Origin: Asterella californica
Taxonomy: Eukaryota > Streptophyta > Marchantiopsida > Marchantiales > Aytoniaceae
Direction: 5' to 3'
Assembly (NCBI GenBank): GCA_036924285.1
Contig: JAYKYS010000011.1
Span: forward strand, 2,790,001 to 2,854,000
DNA length: 64,000 nt
Shown one piece after another: positions 41,987 through 53,330 of this stretch (positions within the stretch are counted from its first letter, which is position 1; every line of letters begins with the position of its first letter). The notes below the pieces were generated by a model. The model searched no databases. It was given only the letters and a program-made list of their open reading frames with translations, and was not told where the DNA came from. A program made the translations under genes and the position numbers.

Positions 41987-42200
41987 GTCATCGGGCATGT
42001 TACCTCGATAGAGTTACCGCACTGCCAACACATGGGCTATCACATGTCTGTCACTTCTCGCCGATGTATGAGAGGATGAATAGCAGGATAAGGTGGAACC
42101 TGATCAGTATATAGACTACGTCTCTTCAGTGTACATTCATTCCATTCACTGCTGTAATATACATTACCTGTGTGCGTCTATTTCTTGAGTATCACCAACA
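41970..42200 (+). repeat. Copia 3' LTR
   Basis: A 231-bp partner of 15132-15362, followed by the target duplication cttac (42201-42205). Confidence 0.95.
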
Positions 42201-42205
42201 CTTAC

Positions 42206-44440
42206 CGTTTTTCACGTTTAAGTGCACAAAACCCGTAACTGAATTGACGAGATGTCGATGAGAATAAAAGGATGTCTCTCAAAGCTCATCGCTAGAGCTT
42301 CTTGCGACTTAAAACTCTGTATTTGTAAAACTGATGAGGATGGGACAACATTTAAAGAAAATCCATACCTTTTTTAGATACCCCGTGAGTTTCAACGGCT
42401 GAACCCATAACTCTGTTTTCAACAAAACGCATATCACCTCTTGGTTTGAAACCCCTATGACTCAACAGTGTTGAGCATGTGGCTGCTTGGACAAAGATCT
42501 CACATGTTTCTTCCGCTGCTCGATTCGCTCGCGTATTTGACATGGTAATGCCGTTATTGTTCTCAGCAATCCGTTCTTTGCTTACTGCTGTGCTACAAGG
42601 TTCCCCATTGCAATTTCTTGCTTCCATTGCCTCCGGTCTCGCATGAAGCTTTGCTCCTTCTATGTTCTGACGTTGCTGCTGGAATCATCGATATGTTGGT
42701 CAATTCAACGTTTCAATTCTGACAATTCAACAGCCGTTAGCTCTGGCTAAATGCTACCCCTTCAGGCTGCTGTTCCTTCGCCGCACTAGGTTGCTGACGG
42801 CTGTTCATCATCATTTATCTCTGTTTCGAGCTTCTGTCCTGTATGGTGTTGTAGAGTCTCTTCGACTTGAATCTGCACACAGCTTATGCTGTACTCTTCC
42901 CAGCTTGTTGCTCATTCCACTACCAAGGCTGCTGGTTTTACTAGTTCGGTAGTCCCATGGGCCCTTTTTGCTGCTGCTCTTCCGCTTCTATTTAGTAATT
43001 AAAATACCAATCAATTTATATTTATGACTTAAAAGAATAATTAGGATTTCATGACCGATAATAGTTACACATTTCACTTTACACTTCACACTTCACACTA
43101 TGATTAGATTAAGTAGAAAGATTTAAATTATGATTGAATTTATTAGTTTTAGGGAGATAATATAGAGTAATTTGTATTTGTACTATGGCCTGTGATATTA
43201 GGAGAAATGAAAAGTCGTATTTTATTTTAGTGATTTCGTTCATTCTTATTTATTTTAATTCAAATATGGAATAATATATCAATAAATTAATATTAGTTTT
43301 AATTTAATATTTGAATACTCCTTATATTTCAGTAATTGGATAACTGTGTATAAATTTTATTACATTATATATATCTACTTCAAAGAACTAAAATTTTGAG
43401 TTTACTCTGAATTTACAATTTTTAGTATATTCCTTGCTATATATCTTATAATAATCTCTTTAACTATTTAGGTTTTGAATATCACATTATCATATATCAA
43501 CTATAAGCTCGTCAAAGACACAAGATTCAAAGCAAAGATTTGTATAGCACTTGTTGGAACATTTTATTACGTAAGTTTATCTCAATAACTAAATATTTAA
43601 TACATACAATTTTATACAAATCCAAAATGATTTTTGTGACGTGGATACTTGAGTTCATGTATATTCCCATGGCCCAAGACAATCACAAGTTAATAATAAA
43701 ATAATGAAAGTATTACTTCTTAAAAGCATGTTGTGATTGTGAACAAAGACGGGCTGGCCCGATTTACTTGTGTTACAAAAGGTTACAGTTTCAACCAGAA
43801 ATAACTAGTTCCTCTTTTAACTGGTGATAACAAACTTATGTCAAATATAGTCTGAAACTAAAATTGGAATTTCTTGTAACTCGTTCGAATCCAAAAGTGA
43901 AAGATATCATCCATTTATTTGTGCTACAGGAGTGACCAATTGAACAATTTTTTTATTTCTTTAGTATTCTAGTGCAATTTTAATCTTCAATCATCACTTT
44001 TAACAGTAAATATTCATAGTGGTTTCTTCTCCACGTCATTCTTGAAGTAGGTATTCAACACAATAATTAAGAAATTGTGTGATTATAAAGATACTTTAAT
44101 GAGAGAGTGTTACCAGAAAATTACGGACTAAATCGGAAATAAAACTAGATTAAATTAAAAATCAGAAATTATAAATTAAATTCTGACGAAATCAGAAATT
44201 AAATTAGAGATAAAATCAGAAATAAACAAGGTTGTTGTAATAAGATCTATTTCAAGTAAATATATGTCTTTATTACATGACTAAATTATTTAATTTTATT
44301 CACACATCAAAAAAGCTTGATGGGTTTCTTTCATACGTCCCGATTTACTCTCTCCTATACTCCACTCCTACTGATATTTAATATCTTTATGTTACTCCCC
44401 TTTCATCATGTAGAGTTTTAGATAGATGCAATTGCTGCAG
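42206..44440. other. AT-rich region without a recognised gene
   Basis: The sequence becomes strongly AT-rich after about 43000. One minus ORF (42352-42627, 91 codons) has no motif I know. Short AAATCAGAAAT-type repeats occur at about 44125-44225. No LTR, RT or clear exon is visible. Confidence 0.4.
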
Positions 44441-44449
44441 CAAAGAACC

Positions 44450-44671
44450 CCTGAGCACTAGTTCAAGAGGTACCAGTAGCGGTTCTCACTCTTCAGATCA
44501 CAATTCGACTCCGGTCCTCCTTCCAGGGAGTTCCGGTCTGGGTCTTGTGCTTTGGGGATGGGTATGCTCTGTTCGGCCAGATCAGTAGGAATTCCAGTAC
44601 GGGTTTCTCGTCAAGAAATATACATTGTCATCTGCACACCTTGGGTATTGTTGTGGTGCTTACCTCCTCGT
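44450..44671 (+). repeat. Possible tRNA-derived SINE
   Basis: An A-box-like TAGTTCAAGAGG (about 44459) and a B-box-like AATTCGACTCC (about 44504) lie at a tRNA-like distance. They are followed by a non-tRNA body ending CTCGTTATATAATA and a TA repeat tail. There is no second copy in the window, so the call is tentative. Confidence 0.35.

Positions 44672-44707
<36 letters not shown>
44672..44707. repeat. (TA)n microsatellite
   Basis: About 36 bp of alternating T and A. The Tyr-Ile ORFs crossing it are artefacts. Confidence 0.95.
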
Positions 44708-44710
<3 letters not shown>

Positions 44711-44935
44711 TCTCTGTTTGTCCTCTCGTTAGATATGTCATGGTTGTGAAAACCATGCTGTCTTACAAAAAAAAAGTTGGATTCTGCGGCTTGTCCACAT
44801 CTTTGGGCTCTTGTGTTTTCTCTGCTTGTCCCCTCGTTAGATATGTATGATTCTCTGGTGTCATGATAGTGAAACCATGCTACTCTACAAAAAAAAGGTT
44901 CGATTCTTAAGCGTTCCATGTATTCAGGCTTCTAT
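44708..44935. repeat. Imperfect tandem duplication
   Basis: Two units of about 110-120 bp each contain a GTCC(T/C)CTCGTTAGATATGT core, AACCATGCT, an A run, and GTT(G/C)GATTCT. They follow the TA repeat. Confidence 0.55.
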
Positions 44936-44965
44936 GTGCTACCGAGACGTTGATTTTTACTATGT

Positions 44966-45500
44966 CTATTTTTTATCCTTCAAGCTTACTCGTAATGTCC
45001 TGCCAAGTGCAATAAAAGATCCTTCAACAAAGAAAAAGATACAGAAAAGAAAAAGAATGAATAAGTCTCTAAGCTCAAAAAATAGTTTTATTTTCTCATC
45101 TAGTACAACTTCTATGTATAATTCTCTCGCTTCTAAAGATGTAATTTTGTAATCGAGTTTTTGTTTGAAATTATCGCAGTAAAGTAGTGATACTTTTTTT
45201 ATCTTTAGAGAGAGATCTTGCACTAGTGAATTTCTCTCTTGATCTTTTTTCCATACAGGATTAGATTCGGTCTTCTTGGTCTTTCTCACCGTTGTGCTAG
45301 TAGGTCTCACAAACTCGTTAGTCGTTTCAACCTCAACGTCATCTGACACATTCTTCGGTTCATCTTCATCGAATTAATCGAACTCATCGACTTTGTTGCC
45401 ATGATCCATGTAATTATTTTGAACTCCTCCTTCTTATGAGAACAATTATTCAGCGAATGAAGGTTTGATTGTTGGTGATTCTTCATCGTTGAAAGTACCA
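44966..45500 (-). pseudogene. Decayed coding fragment, unknown
   Basis: Read on the minus strand, a Glu/Asp-rich segment (VDEFD, stop, then FDEDEPKNVSDDVEVETTNEF) runs into a Lys-rich and then a hydrophobic segment ending FFELRDLFILFLF. At least one in-frame stop (near 45375) breaks it. It looks like an old transposon or host exon. I do not recognise the family. Confidence 0.25.
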
Positions 45501-46089
45501 TCATATTCAGATGACCTCTAAACCTCGTCCTTAAACCACCCCTCCCGCTACTTTAGAGATGGGGCCCTCACCTCTAAACATTATTAGTTATCACTACTTA
45601 AGCTTAAGAGAAAAGAGGGCCGCACAGCGAAATACGTCTCATTGGCACGTTTTAATTCGTTATCGTTTGATCTCCATATAAGGTTCAAAATGGGCACTTC
45701 TTTGAGATCTACATTTTGAGTCATTGATGGAACGATTTGCACATCTGATGGCTGAGAAAAAATCAAAAGAACTCTGTTGCATTCTCAATCATTGATTTCA
45801 AAATTTAAATTTTAGAGGTGACCATATTGAGCACTTGTTAGTTACACCGACCAGATTGTTGGATAGAAGAACATGGTCTGAGAAATCTCGCCTGAACCAG
45901 ATACATGAACTATAGACACTTCTCAATCTGAGATATTTCTCACCTGCCAGAAATTATAAAAAAAATTCTCGACCGTCGGATAAATTTTTCAGGTGAACTG
46001 AAATATTCAAATTTCCAGAGGAGGAACTCCTTCCTCCTCATTTCACGCGTGTGAAAGAGAAGGACTCTCTCTTTCCTCCCTTCCTTCTC

Positions 46090-46440
46090 CATGTTTGGGG
46101 GAATTTGACCCACCTTCTTTATTTTCCTTCTCTTATTTTTTTTTCTTTTTCTCCTCTTCCTTCTCTTCTCTTCTTCTCCATTTTTTGCATTGGTTTTCTT
46201 TTTCTCTAGTTTGTTCTCACTTTTATTCATTCATAGTTTTCTTACATCTTAGTTCTGATCTTGTTTGTATTTTTTGTGTATTTATTGATTGTTGTTTCTT
46301 TTTATTTTTCTTATCTTTTCTACACCTCCTCATGGTCTACACTTGTTATTTCAGATCTGCTGTGAACTCCTGCACACATTACTTTTTGCTATTTTTTCAT
46401 TTGTCATTGTTTGTTTTTATATTTATTTTATTTTATTTCT
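46090..46440 (+). repeat. Polypyrimidine tract
   Basis: About 350 bp of T/C-rich sequence. The Phe/Ser-rich plus ORF and Lys-rich minus ORF are composition artefacts. Confidence 0.7.
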
Positions 46441-46493
46441 AGTTGTAGAGATCTTATAGTTATAGTTCAGTTCTTGAGGAACTTCAGAGGCAA

Positions 46494-48330
46494 GATGCCT
46501 CCGAGAGTGTGACCTAGACGTCATGGGGACTGTCATTTACCTAGAGGATGTCTCGGAGTACCAAGAGGGAAGATGAGGGTGCCAGAGTTGTTGATGACGA
46601 GTTATGTGCAGTTGATGCACCTTTTAGGTCCGGGTGCAAGTCACACTGATGTTTTTCAATTTCTTTTTGGTTTTGCTCGTCCTCGCAAAAATCATTGGCG
46701 AGAGAAGCGAGTGCAAGAGCACAGACCATCACTGACAAAGAGATAGTACCAGATGTAATGTCTGAGGAGGGTGATCTGATGGGGTTGACATAACACTAAG
46801 AGAGCTAGATTTTGATGCTCCTGTGGAGATACTTCATGCCTTTGGCATTCAAAACACAACTCTACTGGTAAGAGGCTCAAACATGTTTAGTGAGTTTATT
46901 TTAGTTTTTCAAGTATCAAATGGAGTGTATATGATGTTGAATATATGTATGTTGTATAACATTAGTTGTTTGGTTTTTCTACTTAAGTTTCTACACCACA
47001 CTCAAACTTGCATACGGTTGTATGTAACTCTCAAGCTCCAATAGATCCTGTGGGTGATTCTCGGAGGTATGTGGATGTAGAGATTGATCTGATAGTGAAG
47101 TCATTACAAGTAGATGATTTGCGAACATACGAGTTTGTAGGTTTGGGTAGACTTAGAGAATTGTTTCAGGACTATAAGATGAAATGCCTTCATTTTGGAT
47201 GTGCGGAGTATTTCTTGTCTCTGACTATCATGCTTATCCATCAAACTTGGTCGGTCAAGTTCAGATGTTTCGCTCAACTCGGTTTTGTTCATGACTGGAG
47301 ATCGATATAGATGGAGACTTTTTACGATGTCCTTGATGTAGTACATCGTAGTTACCACGCTTGGTTGTCAGCTGGATTAAGATACACACATTTGGACAAT
47401 GTGTATAGAGAGGTGCAATTAGCCTCGGTCTCCGGGAGTCATTTTTTCAAATTTCAGTCCGGCATGGATTAACGGGTTGGATGGATCCAAGCAGCGCTGG
47501 AGAGGTGAGTAGTCGAGAAGGAAGAGGTTCAATCCCAAGTGATGTCCAAGCACTTTCTAAATGATGATGAGACATCTGTAGAAGGTGAGTGTTTTTGAGT
47601 TTGATTGTCTTAATGATGTAAAGTAGAGGACTCTCTTACACTTTATTAATGTATGTAGGAGGTTTTGTAATAATGATTGATTTACTATATGACTCATCTC
47701 GTAATGGATACAATGAGACATGCACGTTCATGACAAGCACGATGGATGTTGTATCGAGTTGGTGAACACGACGCGAGTTGAGACGGATAACAATGCATGG
47801 CTGATTGAGGACAAAGTATTCGAGATGGAGATTCAAAGGTTGATAGCACGAGGGATCATTCCTGCTGAGGTAATTCATGAGACAAGAGTTCAGTAGATGT
47901 CATCTTGCAGCGATATGGGATTGTTTCTCAAAAAGACTTATGGCACAAGTGCAAGAACATCATCAAGAAGTTTTTGGTAAATATAGCAAAGAAGAAACGA
48001 GCTCCGGAAGATGTAGAGGATTGTGAAGTTCCGACAGACTTGGATCTCCTTACGAAGATCCAGTTGGTGGGATGGCTTCTATCTTATTGTGTCGAGACAT
48101 CAAGAATGCAGCTGATCACTGGACTGGTCAGCATCTAGTTTGCAGATTCATTGGACTTTTTTGGTGATCAAAGAGGCTTATGATTTGTAAGTATTTATCT
48201 TCTCTTGCTGTAATTTTTGCATTTTCTTTACTCTTGACTTATGGATAAGCATTTATCTTCTCTTGCTTTACTTTTTGCATTTTCTTTACTCTTGGCTTCG
48301 TATTAGTTTTGGCATCCGGCTCTTTGCAGT
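46494..48330 (+). pseudogene. Possible decayed multi-exon gene or Gag-like gene
   Basis: After the pyrimidine tract comes ATGCCTCCGAGAG, which opens a basic N-terminus but meets a stop after five codons. Later segments look partly coding: VRELDFDAPVEILHAFGI-like text near 46800, RYVDVEIDLIVKSLQVDD and YKMKCLHFGCAEYFLSLT at 47070-47220, and KDLWHKCKNIIKKFLVNIAKKKRAPED at 47930-48010. Donor-like GTAAGA (46868), GTGAGT (47585) and GTAAGT (48187) and an acceptor-like TTTGCAG (48323-48329) suggest an intron-bearing gene. Stops and lack of any known motif leave this weak; it could equally be an old transposon. Confidence 0.25.
48188..48300. repeat. Direct repeat of about 60 bp
   Basis: ATTTATCTTCTCTTGCT..TA..TTTTTGCATTTTCTTTACTCTTG occurs twice in a row. 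A second pair with TTTGTAG(C/A)ATTGTTTGTACTCC follows at about 48405-48485. Confidence 0.7.
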
Positions 48331-48658
48331 CTTGTTGTCACATTTTTTTTCTGTTTCGGATTATGTTTTGTCTTATGTTTTTCTTCTGATTTTCTTTATG
48401 TCTATTTTGTAGCATTGTTTGTACTCCTTGAATTTTTTTCTCTCGATGTTTTTTCTGTCTAGTTTGTAGAATTGTTTGTACTCCAAAATGTTTTTCCTGT
48501 CAATATTTTTCGGTCCTGTGACGTTTTTTTTCTGTTGATGTTTTTCTCTGTGAAGAAGATCCGAGAGCTGACTTTTCGCTGTCACAAAATTCAAGAGTTG
48601 TACTCTGGTTCTTCAGTGATTACAAAATTGTTACAATTATAGCTTCTTGTTGAAAATT

Positions 48659-48706
48659 ACTCCCGAGAGGAGTTGAACCTCTCCAATTGCACCTTGCAGC
48701 GGGAGT
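48659..48706 (-). repeat. tRNA-like hairpin (T-arm and acceptor-like stem)
   Basis: On the minus strand a perfect T-arm AGAGG-TTCAACT-CCTCT lies inside a 7-bp stem ACTCCCG/CGGGAGT, with only 17 bases where the D and anticodon arms should be. It is probably a tRNA or SINE remnant, not a working tRNA. Confidence 0.4.
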
Positions 48707-48800
48707 CCAACCATCCAACCATCCTCAACTACTGATAATGCTTCATGGGAGAGAGGAGACCTAATGTCAACAAATGTAAACAGAAAACAGTGTTACTCCT

Positions 48801-49205
48801 CTAAGGAATGTATCCTACGTGAACTTCACTTGGAAATTCCCAAGTCTCTTGAACAGCCGCTTGTAATTTTGCGGAGAATTGCTTCCTAACTCTCCACACT
48901 ACTGCATTACCTAAATGTTTATAAACCAGAACATGTTGTTTTCTAGGCACAATTTCAGTAAATGTCCAACATGCAGCACCCAAGAAAGGATCCGCATCAC
49001 GTCTCAACGACTCAGCGAATTCCAAGCAAGCACAAGCATAAGCATAAGCGGGAAACAAATTTTTCAGATGATCAGCAATCAGATGTCTCGCTCGTGGCTT
49101 CTTTGTGACAGCAAAATCAGCAGCTTCTCACACAACCCTCCATAACCCAGGAAATGGATATTCCATCCTCGCTTTGATTCTCGTGAGGATTTCCTCGTCC
49201 AGAAC
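48801..49205 (-). pseudogene. Protein-coding remnant with one in-frame stop, unknown
   Basis: The minus strand keeps one reading frame for about 130 codons: LDEEILTRIKARMEYPFPG, then a TGA where Arg (CGA) is likely, then EAADFAVTKKPRARHLIADH, FPAYAYACACLEFAESLRRD, FLGAACWTFTEIVPRKQHV and WRVRKQFSAKLQAAVQETWE, ending at a TAG. Composition is that of a normal globular protein and unlike the neighbouring AT-rich DNA. No known motif is visible. It may be a host gene exon or a retrocopy. Confidence 0.4.
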
Positions 49206-49989
49206 TTGATGAGATCAAGACCCCTCCTCCGGGTTAGCAGACCCCCTTGTTGGCATGCTGTCAACGACAAGACTATGGTTCTGACTCATTTCGACTTGAA
49301 AGCTATCACTAGTACTAGACTGTAACCTTGAGTAATAACCAGACTAAAAGCGAAGAAAGTCGAGGTCCGGAGATGGCAAGTTGACTACAAGCGAAAGAAG
49401 TCAATGTCATCCGATGACAAGCACGAGGAAGAAGTTGAGGTCGTCAGATGGAGACTCCAGCAAGAATGCAGCAAACACGATAACCGTAAGGGTTGGAGAC
49501 AAGCAAGGACTATAACCATAACCTTCAGCCACCAGTTTTCGTAACCTGATGCCACAACCACCAAGAACTGATCAAACGTGACTACAGAAAAAGTCACATT
49601 TGATCGGTAGCTTGTAACCTGATACACGATATCAAGAAGTCAGAAAAGAGAAGCACAAGATGGCAGAGAACTCGTGGAAAAATTAGGAGTTTTCGAAACC
49701 TTCAGTCATCAACCACCCAGAACCAACCAAACGTTGTCGTGTCAGATTTTTGTAGTGACGTAGGATTTCTCCTTTTGCCCATTTAGTATACACGATATCG
49801 TTCCCATAGAGGATTTGCACAAGTAACGCTGCTCTAAGTTCTAAGATCTGTTCAAACACACAAACACACGGGTTTTGCCTAGAAATCCTGTCTTCTCACA
49901 AAACCACACAAAACAACACGTCTTCCAGACACGCCAAATGGTGCTCTGGAACTAAACAAACAACTACCAATTACAATATCACATAACTA
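49206..49989. other. Spacer, no feature recognised
   Basis: The small ORFs here are not supported by any motif. The GAAGAC-rich texture of family A begins at about 49990-50000. Confidence 0.4.
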
Positions 49990-50399
49990 TTCACAGAGAA
50001 GCTCGGGAAGACGATCTTCCTGCTTCCATATTGCTTCTTCCGGTCTTCTCGATATCGTCTTCCCGAAGCGATTCTCGTCTTCTGGAGGTTCAACTCGTCT
50101 TCTCACACCTCCAGAAGATTGTCCGGCTTCGCAGAAGTTGACTCGCAACGGTCGTTACACCTTATTCTCACACTCACATTCCAACGGGTTAGATAATTCA
50201 CAGGGTGTATGACCCCTGTAGCCTTCCCAAGCCTCTGCCTACGGAAATGATCTTCCTGCAGCACTACAACGACATTCACCTTCACGGAAGCTCAATAGAA
50301 GTCTCGGAAGCTCACTAGAAGAAGGTAAGAGGATGGGAAAGATGAGGGAAGATGGGGAAGAAGAGAAAATCCAAACAAGAGAAAACAAGATGAAAAGAG

Positions 50400-51370
50400 T
50401 AAATTAAGATTCCGACAGGCTTCTAGTCCGGATCCTGACTAACAAGCCATCCCTGCTTGTAATAGTTTGGGGAGGAAGACAACAAACGTGAGTTCTGTTG
50501 CACCGTCTTCTACTCGAGGATGTCGTCTTCTGTTGCGGGAAGAAGGCTTCTTTCTTCTTCAGTTCGCTGCTCTGACTACTCTGTCTTCTGGGATCCCTTA
50601 CCCAGAAGACCATTCGTACGTAGATCCCAAGTGCTCTACTGAACGAGTCAAGCTACACTTCCACAACTGCTGACAGTCACCGCCACTCAAGAAGAACACT
50701 TCTCATGCACAATTGGGAGTGAATTCAATGAACCCACCATCCAGAAGACATGGACAAAGCTTCTGCACTCAAATCCACAATCTATTCCCCGAGAAGAAGT
50801 CACAATGGCATTGAGAAGCTCACTCCCTCTACTTCCTGCGTCTACTCCTCGACACACAGTCTAGCTAACAGGACTGCACGAGGATGTCGTTCTCTGTTCC
50901 TAGACTGTCCACTACTTCCATCTACATCTTCGAACCACTGCTGGTACGAGTATGCAGACCCCTCCGGTGTATTCCAAGACTATTCGTATGTTTCCAACAA
51001 CGGGTGTAGTGCGAAGAACTACCTATCCTGTCTCTGCTCTAATGTGTCTCGCCTGCCTGCCCGTAGAATCGGTGTGAATGTTCAGTTGCTACAGAATTCT
51101 ACAGAACTGGCAGAACTCTATCTCCTACTCTGCTATCCTACTTATGTTGCTGCCGTGAGAACCAGGAGAGGCGACCACCAGGGAGAGAGAGGCGCTGACA
51201 GGAGGTTGTCACCTCACATGCGAGCGGTTCCCCTGCCCGAATTGGTCATCTGCCTTGTCCTTCCTACGCTACCTATGCTGCCACATGGTGTCCTAACTAA
51301 TATTATATGGAAAAACTGCCACCCTTAAGATAGCATGTTCGATCTTACTATATTTGGAATTGTCAATGGA
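50400..51370 (-). other. A2 region downstream of gag
   Basis: Similar to bases 1-830 of the window and rich in GAAGAC/GTCTTC. The 192-codon plus-strand ORF at 50750-51328 is not conserved in the other copy and is not supported. No pol motif is visible. Confidence 0.5.
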
Positions 51371-51378
51371 GTTGCTAA

Positions 51379-52555
51379 CTACTCAGATTGCACGGAGGCA
51401 ATCTCTACCTGATCTGCTTTTATCGGAGCTCCTAACGCGGCTTCTAACAAGCTAGAAAGCCCTGCAGTTATCTCGGGTGTCACTGAGGTGGCTTCCTCCT
51501 CATCGTCTCTTGCTGGCCCTGCTGTCGCTGCTGCTGCGTCTTCCTCGGCTTCGGCTTCTGCTTCGGAAGACAGAAGCGTCTTCTGGGAAATGGAGTCGAC
51601 CGGTGCTTCTTCCGTCTTCTGAGGCACGGGTGCGGGACTAGGGACCATGGGGACCATGGGGACCTCATTGGGATCCGGAGAAGTCGCTTCCTCCACGCGG
51701 AATACCTGGGAAGACGGCTCGTCTTCCTATCTTCCAGAAGACATCTTGTCTTCCGGGGCGTCTTCTGGAGTCTTCTCGTCTTCCAACGCTGTCACCACCA
51801 AGTGCACAGCGAGATCGAACTCCTCCTTCTCCATTCCGGATCCAGTCGATGGTGCTGGGGCGTGGGAAGATGCGGTTCTAGGTGTCGGAAGCGAGGGAAG
51901 ACCATAAAGTGTCTTCACTCCTTCTATCTGTCGATCCAAGTACCTGAACATGCTCTCCCGGCATTCCATCAACATCGCTTTGGACTCGCTGTCCCATCCT
52001 CTAGCTAAGGTAAGTAACTTCCTACCCGCGGTGTAGTTGAACTTCTTCCGAAGCGCTTCCACCGACTGTGCCAACATCTTCTGTGCACGGGCCTCTGCTA
52101 CTTCCCGCTGCGTCTTCTCAACTGCAGCTCTTCTGCGAGGGCGGTGATCTTCTCCCGCACTCGGATGACTTCCTGATTGCGCTGCTGTACCCGCGCTTGC
52201 AACTCTTGGTTGCTCTTCCGAAGCTGTACCAGCTCCTTGGCAGAAGCGGCTGCTTCCGCCTTGTACCTGGCTGCAAGCTTCTCCGTGGTGCGGAGACTAG
52301 CTTCCAGCGACTCCGTCTTCTTCTGGGCTTCCCCCTGTCGCAGCAAGGTGCGCAGGCCGAATCCAGGTTGTAAGGGCTTCTCCTGTGCCCTCTCTCTCTT
52401 CTCCAGCAACTCCATAGCTGGTTGGATCTCCTTCTGGAAGTAGGCACTGAATTCCTCCAGTCGTCTTCCTGCGGAAGACAAGTTCATCTCCACCACGCGC
52501 TCCGCAGTGTCGACCTCGTCTTCCAGAGGCAAGGAAGCCTCTTCCACCACTACGG
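51379..52555 (-). pseudogene. A2 gag-like protein, C-terminal part
   Basis: It continues from 60692 after element C: VVEEASLPLEDEVDTAERVV, SAGRRLEEFSAYFQKE, QPAMELLEKRERAQEKP, FGLRTLLRQGEAQKK, then the coiled coil (LRKSNQELQARVQQRNQEV). Compared with A1 about 50 bases are missing near 52130, which shifts the frame. The next part runs from 52077 (EALRKKFNYTAGRKLLTL, ESMFRYLDRQIEG) and has a TAG at 51727-51729 where A0 has Gln. The acidic Ala/Glu tail ends at 51379. The ORF start at 52688 is spurious because it lies in the C LTR. Confidence 0.6.
52552..52555 (+). other. Target duplication left of element C
   Basis: ACGG, matched by ACGG at 60688-60691. Confidence 0.8.
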
Positions 52556-52998
52556 TGTCGTGATGTGAATTATTCCACATAGTGAATAATCCACCTCTCA
52601 GTTTGAAGTTAGTCTCTTTGAGTGAAGATAAAACCTCAGAGAAGCCGATTCTGGAGGAAGTGAGCATTCGAAAATCTGAAAACACCACGGCGTAGGTCTC
52701 GTCGCGCTGATCACCGTGGTATGTTCAAAAGTTGCAAACGGAGTTGCAGGCGAAAAGTTACTTGGAGTTCTTCTACAAGATTTCTGATACCGGGAAATTT
52801 ACCATAAATCAGAGTGAGTTCGAAAACTACTTTTTAGATTTTTCTCATGTAGATTGTAGTCTGTAGTATTTGTTTAAAATTCGAAATGTACAAAAAGAGC
52901 ATGTATAGAGAAAGTTATGGCACTTCGTGTTAGCAAAGGAAAGACGAAATACCGCAGCTTTCTAGCATATTAGCTTAGAAACTGGTCTTCAAAACCAG

Positions 52999-53077
52999 TT
53001 GTGAGATCAGCTTCCGTGGTGTAGCTGAGAAACTTGAAGGGAGGAGGTCTCCGGATCAAATCCCTTCAGACTCACAA
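52999..53077 (+). repeat. tRNA-derived module in the C LTR
   Basis: A perfect 7-bp acceptor-like stem (TTGTGAG/CTCACAA) encloses an A-box-like TGGTGTAGCTGAG (53017-53029) and a B-box-like GGATCAAATCCC (53053-53064). The following body contains CTAGGGGCGGGACA and CTTCGGGTTGG, resembling the B LTR body. The second copy is at 58799-58877. Confidence 0.6.
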
Positions 53078-53330
53078 CCGGCTTGGAGTAGGCTGGCCCC
53101 TTCGGGGGAATATGAGGGGCACCAAGTTACCTAGGGGCGGGACACTAGATGTCCCTTAAACGTACCGTGAATGCGGGACGCCTCCGTCTACCCCTGCACT
53201 AGTGCAGTCACCTAGTGTGGGGCTAGAGGGAGATTACCACCGGGTTTCGAAATGGACCTCTCACCTTCGGGTTGGCGGGGTAATTAGTACGAATTCGATT
53301 GCGACCCTCTAAGTCCTAGGGTAGCGAGAT

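Larger units (their letters stand above)
15132..42200 (+). mobile_element. Ty1/copia element, split by nested insertions
   Basis: 231-bp LTRs at 15132-15362 and 41970-42200 differ at only about two positions by eye (for example GGACA versus GGGCA near the start). A 5-bp target duplication, cttac, lies at 15127-15131 and 42201-42205. A perfect initiator Met primer site follows the first LTR and AAAGTGGGAG precedes the second. Removing the insert 18218-40579 leaves about 4.7 kb, the normal copia length, with one open polyprotein. It was therefore a complete and young element when element B inserted. Confidence 0.95.

Noticed and set aside
44545..44850. ORFs across the TA microsatellite
   Set aside because: Tyr-Ile runs come from the repeat, and there is no other support.
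45940..46442. Lys-rich minus and Phe-rich plus ORFs
   Set aside because: Composition artefacts of a polypyrimidine tract.
48659..48706. Functional tRNA gene
   Set aside because: Only the T-arm and an acceptor-like stem are present; D and anticodon arms are missing.
50750..51328. 192-codon plus-strand ORF
   Set aside because: The homologous region at 160-830 has no matching ORF and there are no motifs; it is antisense to a family A element.
52556..52688. N-terminus of the minus ORF starting at 52688
   Set aside because: It reads antisense through the C LTR. The family A protein enters at 52555.
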